A stretch of 5,567 bases of DNA from JAAYCI01 sp964370445 (GTDB taxonomy: Bacteria; Bacillota; Clostridia; Oscillospirales; Ruminococcaceae). The translations under genes and the position numbers were made by a program. The stretch spans positions 1 through 5,567 of the forward strand of contig CAYJJK010000135.1 in the NCBI GenBank assembly GCA_964370445.1. The letters are read 5' to 3'. The notes under the pieces were generated by a model, which saw nothing but the letters and a program-made list of their open reading frames with translations, had not been told where the DNA came from and did not search any database. This document shows positions 1 to 5,397 of the stretch, piece after piece (positions within the stretch are counted from its first letter, which is position 1; each line of letters begins with the position of its first letter).

Positions 1-17
1 TCAAAAGTTGTTTTCAT
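1..17 (-). CDS. Start of an unidentified gene running off the left edge (MKTTF...)
   Basis: Only the first five full codons are visible, reading M-K-T-T-F and then a codon beginning GA (Asp or Glu). The ATG is at 17-15. It sits four bases after a -10 element, so the transcript would have practically no leader. The AAGG just before the ATG is too close to act as a normal ribosome binding site. From memory, MKTTFE resembles the start of TnpV-type proteins carried on clostridial transposons with large serine recombinases, but five residues cannot establish this. The true start could also lie beyond the window. The gene follows the adhesin by 44 bases on the same strand and appears to have its own promoter. 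Confidence 0.35.
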
Positions 18-21
18 CCTT

Positions 22-50
22 AGTGTACCACGTTGTATGCCTATTGTAAA
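22..50 (-). promoter_or_regulatory. Sigma-A type promoter for the left-edge gene
   Basis: Read on the minus strand: -35 TTTACA (50-45, five of six consensus bases), a 17-base spacer, and -10 TACACT (27-22, four of six). It lies 11 bases after the adhesin stop codon and points away from the adhesin. The predicted transcription start falls at or within the ATG at 17-15, which implies a leaderless or nearly leaderless mRNA. Confidence 0.55.
26..37. promoter_or_regulatory. Possible operator: imperfect palindrome inside the left-edge promoter
   Basis: The 12 bases TACCACGTTGTA match their own reverse complement at 10 of 12 positions and are centred on ACGT. They cover two bases of the -10 element and most of the adjoining half of the spacer, where a bound repressor would block RNA polymerase. 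No candidate regulator can be linked to it from this window. Confidence 0.25.
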
Positions 51-61
51 CAAATTGTGTT

Positions 62-3000
62 CTACTTTTTACGTTTCTTGTTGATTCGAATAAGCGCCCC
101 ACAAGCCGCCAAACCCAAAACACTGGTGACTAAAACCGAAAACCATGCTTCGGGATTGCGCGTATCTGCCGTTTTCGGCACTTCGGGGCGGGTTGGAACA
201 TCATTGAAAAAGGCCGTTTCGGTGGTGGTGTCTGCCGTGATTGTGATTGTCTGCGCCGGTGGCAACACGTATTTTGAGGAGGCGTCATTGAGCACCTCGC
301 TGACGGTATACTCGCCAATACGAAGCCCGGTGATGCTTATTTCGCCGTTTTCATCGGTCACAAACTGCTCGGCATACGGGATGCCCATAAAGTCCACGCC
401 TTGTACCAAGAAGGTAAAGCCTTGCAATGCACCGTCAACCGAGCGTTTCGTGATTTTCAAAGCACCTTTTTGGGCATGGTTCAAAAAACCTTTACCCGCT
501 TCGGTTTCAATGACGACAACCTTTTCATGCTTCAAAATTTCAAAATAGTAAGCATTTGTATCAAGCACAAATCCCGTCGGTGCAGTCTTTTCCTTTACAA
601 AATAGCCGCCATACACAAGGTTATCAAGCCGATACACGCCACCTGTAAGTTCGCTCATCTCACCGATAAGCACATCATCTTTGTCATGGGTTTCGTTGCC
701 GTTGGTATCTTCAAAAACCTCAAACACAGCACCACTAAGTGTATTGTCTGGATAATCCGCATCGGTTTTGGTGAGCTGAACACTGCCACGGATTTTTTCA
801 TTGGGAATGATAATTTCAATGCTCTGTGGCTCGCCTGTGACGCTCACCACATAACTCATCTCGGTTAGTACATAGCCCTCGGGTGGGGTGATTTCTCTCA
901 CAATATACTGCCCAAAAGGCACATCCGTAAAGGAAAATTCACCGTTTTCATCGGTCATGGTTTTCACAATCGGAGTGTCACCATTCATGAAGAACAAGCC
1001 AATTTCGGCATTTTCAAGCGGCTTTTCATCCTCGCCAACCTTAACGCCGTGAATATCACCACGAATCATTTCGTTATGAATGGCCATGCCGTCGTTCGCC
1101 TCAATGGCAACGCTTGCCACATCCTGCCCTTCATAGGCGAAAACTACGTCGTATTCCGTTTCGTTTAAAATATACCCTTCGTTTGTGGCCACCTCTTTGA
1201 TATAGTAGGCCCCAAAAGGCAGGTCGGTGGTAAAGGTGGCGTTGCCCTCGGCGTTCACAGTGATAACTTCGATAAGCCCATCGGCGGGGATAGCCGTGCT
1301 ATCTGCGGCGGTTACATCGTTCCTCGCATAAATACCAAATGCTACGCTTAAAATCTCACCGTTTTCACCGATGCCAAAAAGGTCATCGCTTTCCATTGTT
1401 TTAGTAAGCGAAATTTCCACCTTTTGGCGCTCGTTGTAAAAGGCTGTATCGGTGGTGGTGATTTCAACCTCCTGCCCTGCATAGGACAATTCCACCTCAT
1501 GAATTTCGGAGTTTAGCACCATGCCCTGCGGTGCGGTGATTTCTTTCACTGTGTATTTACCAAGATACAGCGGCTCTGTTGTGGCAAGGCCGTCTTCGCC
1601 CGTGGTCATGGTGGCCACCACCGTGCCTGCGGCTGTTCGCAAGGTGCCGTCTAAGGTGTAAATATCCTCTGCGGCAGTGACTTCATACACAGCATCGGGC
1701 AAACCCTGTACGGAATACACCGGCTGAAACACATTGTCGGTATTTGTGACACTCGAAAATACTTCGCCTGTTTTGGTAATGCTGATGGTGCCTTTTTGTG
1801 GCATATTCAGCTTTTCCACCGCCACAATCACAACGCCGCCCTCGATTTCGCTGTTTTCCTCACGGACGTTAAACGGTATCGGGGTAGCATCCAAAACATA
1901 GCCATACGGTGCTTGCACCTCGACAAGTGTGTACCCATCGCCAAACGGCAATTTTTCCGGGGTAACCAAATATCCTTCTGCATTGGTGTAAAAGGTGTCA
2001 ATCGTGGTGGGCGTGGGATACGTAAAGGTCATGCTGACGAGTTCCCCTGCGGGGTTGTAAATCTGGAAACCACTGCCTGCATAGGGGATGACCAGCCCTG
2101 TTTCGGCATCCTTTTTCACCACCTTGATGAAGCTTTCAAAAGGCTTGTTGTTGATGATATAGCGGTAGGTATGCCCATTTTCCGAGATATACACGTCAAA
2201 ATCGGGCATCGTCTGCGCACCCTCTAAACCCTTTGTTTGTCGGACGGTGTAAATGCCATACGGTAGCTGCTTGCTCTCGGCATAGCCGTTTTCGTCGGTG
2301 GTGATGACATCTCTTTCGCTCTCGCTTGCGGCATCATATCCACCCGAAGATTTCAAAAATATTTGAAATTCCGCACCGACTTCCGGGGTCTCAATCTGGG
2401 TTTCGCCGTTGTCGCTGTGCTTGATAATGGCAATGTTGCCCTTGATAACTTGCTCGGTGACGGCATTGGCAACACCATTCAATTCAATGGTGAAATTGCC
2501 TGCACTCGCACCCACGGGATGGACGGTTTCATCCAGCAAATACCCCTCCGAGGGCGTGATTTCTTTGATTGTCCAATCGTCACCGCAAACATAGTATTCG
2601 GTGGTAAACTTCCCATTTGCATCGGTGGTGTAGCTGTCCATGAGCGTATCGCCTTTGTAGATGCCATACACCGCACCGGCTAAACTGCCGTCACCTTGGG
2701 GTGTGCCTGTCTCGCCGTCTGTTTTGCTCACGGTTACACGGAATTTCTTTAAAACATTGTGCACCGTTTTGTTTGTGACCGTGTTCCATGCAATCGCCAC
2801 ATTTTGCGTGGGTGGCACCACATATCTTGTCGGGGTGTCAACTTCCTCCAAAACATACGGGGTTGTGCCACTGATGAGCACGTCGTTAAAAACCGCAATA
2901 CCGCTTGCGTTGGTGGTGGCGTACTGCTCCACCGCCGCACCCGAAAGTGAAGTGCCGGAAAGTTTAAAGGTCATGCCTTCCACGAGGCCATCCTCACTCG

Positions 3001-4285
3001 TTTTGACAACTTGCAGGCTACCACGCTTTAGCACATTGTTGAAATTCACGGTCGTGGTCTGTCCGCTAACAACGGTAAACTGCTGTGCCTGTGCAGGCTC
3101 ATACTGTGTCGGGGATTGCTCGGTCACGGTATACACGCCGGGGGCAAGGCCCACAATCGAGATTTCACCGCTTGCATCGGTGGTGCGGTTGGTATTGACA
3201 CCGTTGCCAGTAATATTAAAGCCGATACCGCCCACATTGCCGTCCTCGGCGGTTTTGACAAGCCGCATATTTCCTGTTTTCACTTCAAGATTGAGGTATC
3301 CCGTCACAGGGTCGGCCACCCCTGCCGAATAGGTGGCAAGGTCTTGTTTGCCGCCGTTGATAACGCCGTCCGACCACACCACAACACCGTATCTGGTGGC
3401 ATCTATCTTGGAAGCGGTAAGGGTGATATTGCCTGTTGGTGGGGTTGCGGTGGTCACGGTCAACTGATTTCCGCTGACGGAAACATTCACCCCTGTTTTG
3501 TCGGCGCTAAAGCTGTAGTTGCCAAGCACACCGTTTGTGTCGGTGAAAGTGGCGGTGTACAAACTGCCATTCCATGTCATCTCCACCGCCGCACCGCTTG
3601 CATGGCTGAAAAAGCTCGGCAATTGTGTGTGCTGTTGCACCTGTGTTTCCATCGTGTTGTAGTAAGAAAAAATAAGGCTACGAAGTGGATGGTTGCCGGA
3701 AATGATGTCTATGACATTGCTTCGGCCCACCGAACTGCCCCACACATGGTTGAAATTGCTGTCACGCTCGCCGACAATGGTTTCCCAAATGAGAAGTTGC
3801 GTGGCGATGGCCTGTGCAATGGCGGTGTCGTTTCCACTCACGGCACTGCTCCAGTTTGAATTCAAAGGCCCCGTGTAGCCGTATTGCATGATGCGTCCGA
3901 TATAGGCTTTTACGATGTAAGGCGGAATGGTCGGGTTGATGTTCGAGGGGTAATTGTCCCAGTAATCTTCGCCACGAGCACCCATTGACGTGCCGGTAGA
4001 GAGAACAACACCCGGCTCGATGCAGTAGGCAATTTGCCCGTTGTAGCCGTCAAGGCCGTACATATACCACTTGCCTGTGTCTGCGCCGGTTTCGGATGTA
4101 AAGGATGCGCCGTTCATGAAGGTGTGTGGGGAATACCCCCAACCGGCTTTGTTCGGGTCTGCTCCACGGGGCAGGGAAAGTATGTGCACCGTGGTTGCCG
4201 CCGCTTGTACCGATATTCCCGCAAAGGTGCTCATGCAGAGCATCACAGCGAGGAATGCGGTTAGAATTCGCTTGTGTAGTTTCAA
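62..4285 (-). CDS. Thioester-forming, multi-domain SpaA/Cna-B cell-wall adhesin
   Basis: 1407 residues from a TTG start at 4285, chosen because AGGAGG lies five bases upstream and a typical signal peptide (residues 1-29, cut near SVQA-A) follows directly. The longer GTG reading from 4318 begins inside a terminator hairpin. The mature N-terminus looks like a thioester domain: Cys88 in YCIEPG and Gln163 in ATQLLIWE, the pair that forms the internal Cys-Gln bond used to attach covalently to host surfaces. A beta-rich region (about 225-335) follows. Then come about ten SpaA/Cna-B domains of 80-120 residues, at roughly 340, 422, 514, 617, 717, 832, 955, 1076, 1167 and 1274. Eight keep the Lys...Glu...Asn pattern of self-forming isopeptide bonds; the third and fourth do not. 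The C-terminus has VPKTA-D (1369-1374), a hydrophobic segment (about 1380-1399) and the tail RINKKRKK. Role as a wall-anchored adhesin is inferred from family knowledge; the ligand is unknown. Confidence 0.92.
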   Translation of the reverse strand: MKLHKRILTAFLAVMLCMSTFAGISVQAAATTVHILSLPRGADPNKAGWGYSPHTFMNGASFTSETGADTGKWYMYGLDGYNGQIAYCIEPGVVLSTGTSMGARGEDYWDNYPSNINPTIPPYIVKAYIGRIMQYGYTGPLNSNWSSAVSGNDTAIAQAIATQLLIWETIVGERDSNFNHVWGSSVGRSNVIDIISGNHPLRSLIFSYYNTMETQVQQHTQLPSFFSHASGAAVEMTWNGSLYTATFTDTNGVLGNYSFSADKTGVNVSVSGNQLTVTTATPPTGNITLTASKIDATRYGVVVWSDGVINGGKQDLATYSAGVADPVTGYLNLEVKTGNMRLVKTAEDGNVGGIGFNITGNGVNTNRTTDASGEISIVGLAPGVYTVTEQSPTQYEPAQAQQFTVVSGQTTTVNFNNVLKRGSLQVVKTSEDGLVEGMTFKLSGTSLSGAAVEQYATTNASGIAVFNDVLISGTTPYVLEEVDTPTRYVVPPTQNVAIAWNTVTNKTVHNVLKKFRVTVSKTDGETGTPQGDGSLAGAVYGIYKGDTLMDSYTTDANGKFTTEYYVCGDDWTIKEITPSEGYLLDETVHPVGASAGNFTIELNGVANAVTEQVIKGNIAIIKHSDNGETQIETPEVGAEFQIFLKSSGGYDAASESERDVITTDENGYAESKQLPYGIYTVRQTKGLEGAQTMPDFDVYISENGHTYRYIINNKPFESFIKVVKKDAETGLVIPYAGSGFQIYNPAGELVSMTFTYPTPTTIDTFYTNAEGYLVTPEKLPFGDGYTLVEVQAPYGYVLDATPIPFNVREENSEIEGGVVIVAVEKLNMPQKGTISITKTGEVFSSVTNTDNVFQPVYSVQGLPDAVYEVTAAEDIYTLDGTLRTAAGTVVATMTTGEDGLATTEPLYLGKYTVKEITAPQGMVLNSEIHEVELSYAGQEVEITTTDTAFYNERQKVEISLTKTMESDDLFGIGENGEILSVAFGIYARNDVTAADSTAIPADGLIEVITVNAEGNATFTTDLPFGAYYIKEVATNEGYILNETEYDVVFAYEGQDVASVAIEANDGMAIHNEMIRGDIHGVKVGEDEKPLENAEIGLFFMNGDTPIVKTMTDENGEFSFTDVPFGQYIVREITPPEGYVLTEMSYVVSVTGEPQSIEIIIPNEKIRGSVQLTKTDADYPDNTLSGAVFEVFEDTNGNETHDKDDVLIGEMSELTGGVYRLDNLVYGGYFVKEKTAPTGFVLDTNAYYFEILKHEKVVVIETEAGKGFLNHAQKGALKITKRSVDGALQGFTFLVQGVDFMGIPYAEQFVTDENGEISITGLRIGEYTVSEVLNDASSKYVLPPAQTITITADTTTETAFFNDVPTRPEVPKTADTRNPEAWFSVLVTSVLGLAACGALIRINKKRKK
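167..181 (-). other. Non-canonical sortase sorting motif VPKTA (LPXTG-like)
   Basis: Residues 1369-1373 read V-P-K-T-A, followed by Asp, a membrane-spanning stretch and a basic tail, which is the normal layout of a wall-sorting signal. The usual glycine after Thr is replaced by alanine (codon GCA). Related clostridial adhesins commonly end in VPKTGD-like motifs, read by class B or other specialised sortases. No sortase gene lies in the window. Confidence 0.75.
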
Positions 4286-4290
4286 GTTTA

Positions 4291-4296
4291 CCTCCT
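4291..4296 (-). promoter_or_regulatory. Ribosome binding site of the adhesin (fixes the TTG start)
   Basis: AGGAGG on the minus strand, five bases before TTG at 4285-4283. It shares the string CAGGAGGT with the lipoprotein's site. It lies inside the longer reading frame that begins with GTG at 4318, which argues against that upstream start. Confidence 0.8.
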
Positions 4297-4306
4297 GTTT
4301 TTCAAT

Positions 4307-4335
4307 AAAAAAAGACACACCTTTCGATGTGCCTT
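4307..4335 (-). terminator. Intrinsic terminator between the lipoprotein and adhesin genes
   Basis: Read on the minus strand: an eight-pair stem (4333-4326 with 4321-4314, including two G-T wobbles) closed by a GAAA tetraloop (4325-4322), then seven T residues (4313-4307). Two more A-T pairs can form if the first two Ts join the stem. It ends 10 bases before the adhesin ribosome binding site, leaving no room for a promoter in between. Without the 159-bp insertion it would begin 13 bases after the lipoprotein stop, so it is probably that gene's original terminator. It could also work as an attenuator for the adhesin. Confidence 0.75.
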
Positions 4336-4350
4336 AGCGTGTATTTTGCT

Positions 4351-4509
4351 ATAGTCAATTGATTTAAAAATTGCTACAGATTGCCGAGCAGAAATTTTGA
4401 TTATCAAGGCGGAGGATTGAGGAATGCTTTGCGCATTCCGATTGACGACAACAAAGATAAGCTAAATTTATGCCGGTAAGATGTGCTTGTTTTTAAGTTG
4501 ATTGACTAT
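4351..4509. mobile_element. 159-bp MITE-like palindromic insertion with GCT target duplication
   Basis: The ends are inverted repeats: the outer nine bases (ATAGTCAAT) are perfect and 17 of the outer 20 match. The element is symmetrical, and a perfect seven-pair hairpin (4421-4427 with 4433-4439) sits exactly at its midpoint, position 4430. It is flanked by GCT at 4348-4350 and 4510-4512, a probable 3-bp target duplication; reading it as GCTAT (4348-4352, 4510-4514) is also possible. It encodes no transposase or convincing protein. It inserted against the lipoprotein stop codon, whose first two complementary bases lie in the right-hand GCT, so the stop is intact. I think similar repeats occur in other gut Clostridia, but only from memory. 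The parent transposase family is not recognisable. Confidence 0.65.
4421..4439. repeat. Central hairpin of the MITE-like element
   Basis: GGAATGC, a five-base loop TTTGC, then GCATTCC: a perfect seven-pair inverted repeat. Each arm is bordered on its outer side by the direct repeat GATTGA (4415-4420 and 4440-4445). No T-tract follows on either strand, so it is not a terminator. Confidence 0.7.
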
Positions 4510-4510
4510 G

Positions 4511-5269
4511 CTATGCGTAAGAAATGTAGATGTTGTACCTACCGCCGCCGATATCCTCTGCCCATACGTTGAACTTTGTAAACCCCGAAGATTGGTACCA
4601 TGCGAGCATACCCGATAAATCTCGGTCGAGATAGAGAGAGTCTGCCGATGCGACGATAGGGTTGTCCCAACTTCCTGTGACGGATGTGTCATATGTCATA
4701 CCAAGCCCAGTGCCGGAATTTATCGCAAATTGTACCCATGTGTTGACGTCAAAAGCCGGTGGGGCAGGCTCTGGCGCAGGTTGTGGTGCCGGTTCGGGAG
4801 TTGGTGCCGGTGTAGGTGCAGGGGTGGGCTCGGGTGTTGCCTGCGGCACCTGCGAAGGCGGCGGTGTTGGCTCTGCTTGTGGTTGTGGTGTGGGCTGTGT
4901 TTCATGCTCGGGCTGTGGCGGCGTTACTGTCATGGTGTATTCGTTAGCCACATATTCCACCGTGTTTTCGGGTGTTTGTTCTGTTTGCGGCACTGCCACC
5001 GAGGAACTTTCAGAATTTCTTGTATTTCCCGTACTTTGCTGTGCCTGTGAACGACCGGTGGAAACATTGCTCTCGTCTGCCGTGTCGCTTTCATCAGCGG
5101 CTGTCTGCTCACTGCTGTCCTCATCACTTACCGAGAAAGAGATGGATGTTTCACTGCTGCTTGCCGCCACATCACTGCTTTCCACATCTGCCTGTGAAGT
5201 TGCCGTTGTTTGGGCACCACACCCTGTGAGAGATGCTAAAATAAGCGCTGTTGCTATGAATTTTTTCAT
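4511..5269 (-). CDS. Secreted lipoprotein with proline-rich stalk and compact C-terminal domain
   Basis: 252 residues, starting at ATG 5269 eight bases after AGGAGG. Residues 1-17 form a lipoprotein signal peptide: MKK, a hydrophobic core and the lipobox LTGC, so Cys17 should be lipidated and the protein held on the outer face of the membrane. Residues 18 to about 110 are rich in Ser, Thr, Asp, Glu, Ala and Gln, and look disordered. Residues 117-171 contain 25 prolines in 55, much of it as PxP-type repeats, and resemble a wall-spanning stalk. The last ~81 residues (172-252) look folded: aromatic-rich, with a WDNP motif (201-204), and ending in YNIYISYA. I do not recognise a named family. From memory, similar C-terminal domains occur in lipoproteins near clostridial conjugation genes, which is weak support. 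It is the upstream partner of the adhesin; its function is unknown and there are no catalytic motifs. Confidence 0.88.
   Translation of the reverse strand: MKKFIATALILASLTGCGAQTTATSQADVESSDVAASSSETSISFSVSDEDSSEQTAADESDTADESNVSTGRSQAQQSTGNTRNSESSSVAVPQTEQTPENTVEYVANEYTMTVTPPQPEHETQPTPQPQAEPTPPPSQVPQATPEPTPAPTPAPTPEPAPQPAPEPAPPAFDVNTWVQFAINSGTGLGMTYDTSVTGSWDNPIVASADSLYLDRDLSGMLAWYQSSGFTKFNVWAEDIGGGRYNIYISYA
4757..4921 (-). repeat. Proline-rich low-complexity repeat within the lipoprotein
   Basis: Encodes lipoprotein residues 117-171. The densest part (about 145-171) alternates Pro with Ala, Thr, Glu and Gln. At the DNA level it is a degenerate GGT/GGC-type triplet and hexamer repeat on the plus strand, so length change by slippage is plausible. 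It also creates a long Gly-rich open frame on the plus strand that is only a shadow. Confidence 0.8.
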
Positions 5270-5277
5270 TTGTTTAA

Positions 5278-5283
5278 CCTCCT
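5278..5283 (-). promoter_or_regulatory. Ribosome binding site of the lipoprotein
   Basis: AGGAGG on the minus strand with eight bases to the ATG at 5269-5267. This is near-ideal and fixes the start. Confidence 0.85.
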
Positions 5284-5299
5284 GTTGTTTGTTGCTTTC

Positions 5300-5328
5300 A
5301 TTTTAGCAACACCGAGGGCAATAGACAA
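5300..5328 (-). promoter_or_regulatory. Extended -10 promoter for the lipoprotein (and probably the adhesin)
   Basis: Read on the minus strand: -35 TTGTCT (5328-5323, four of six), a 17-base spacer ending in TGC, and -10 TAAAAT (5305-5300, five of six). The TGn just before the -10 makes it an extended -10 promoter. Transcription would start near 5293, giving a leader of about 24 bases with a good ribosome binding site. No comparable promoter is evident directly before the adhesin. Confidence 0.65.
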
Positions 5329-5356
5329 AGGTGCAAATTCTCTTTTTCGGGTAGTT

Positions 5357-5364
5357 TAGCGCTA
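5357..5364. repeat. Small palindrome TAGCGCTA upstream of the lipoprotein promoter
   Basis: A perfect 8-bp palindrome about 28 bases upstream of the -35 element, followed by an AT-rich stretch (5366-5376). It could be a regulator site, but an 8-bp palindrome can occur by chance. Confidence 0.2.
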
Positions 5365-5375
5365 GTAATATATAT

Positions 5376-5396
5376 AGGGGGATTGTAAGGGGGATT
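5376..5396. repeat. Direct repeat of AGGGGGATT, 12-base period
   Basis: Two identical 9-base copies (5376-5384 and 5388-5396) separated by three bases, directly after the stop codon of the right-edge gene and about 50 bases upstream of the lipoprotein -35 element. A 12-base period places both copies on nearly the same face of the helix. They may be protein-binding sites; nothing identifies the protein. Confidence 0.35.
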
Positions 5397-5397
5397 T

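Noticed and set aside
1..61. Terminator after the adhesin gene
   Set aside because: No stem followed by a T-tract is visible between the adhesin stop and the next promoter.
33..548. Plus-strand open frame of 171 codons at the left
   Set aside because: It overlaps the C-terminal part of the adhesin on the other strand, has no ribosome binding site and its product has no coherent domain.
1053..1063. RGD tripeptide in the adhesin (residues 1075-1077)
   Set aside because: It sits in the ordinary inter-domain linker pattern (R/K-G before a new Cna-B strand), so an integrin-binding role is not supported.
3116..3859. Plus-strand open frame of 247 codons
   Set aside because: Antisense shadow of the adhesin thioester and first Cna-B regions; rich in Cys and His with no recognisable fold or start signal.
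4331..4358. Outward TTGACT in the MITE end as a -35 for the adhesin
   Set aside because: At 16-18 bases downstream there is only TAAGGC or similar, not a usable -10, and initiation would fall in the terminator.
4424..4465. Tiny plus-strand frame in the MITE (ATG after GGAGG, 13 codons)
   Set aside because: The spacing looks good, but 13 codons inside a palindromic element, ending at once, is most simply chance.
4351..4509. Integron attC site or CRISPR repeat
   Set aside because: No integrase-type core sites, no repeated spacer pattern and only one copy; terminal repeats with a duplicated target fit a MITE better.
4662..5306. Plus-strand open frame of 214 codons with Gly-rich repeats
   Set aside because: The Gly/Val/Cys repeats are the reverse reading of the lipoprotein proline-rich region.
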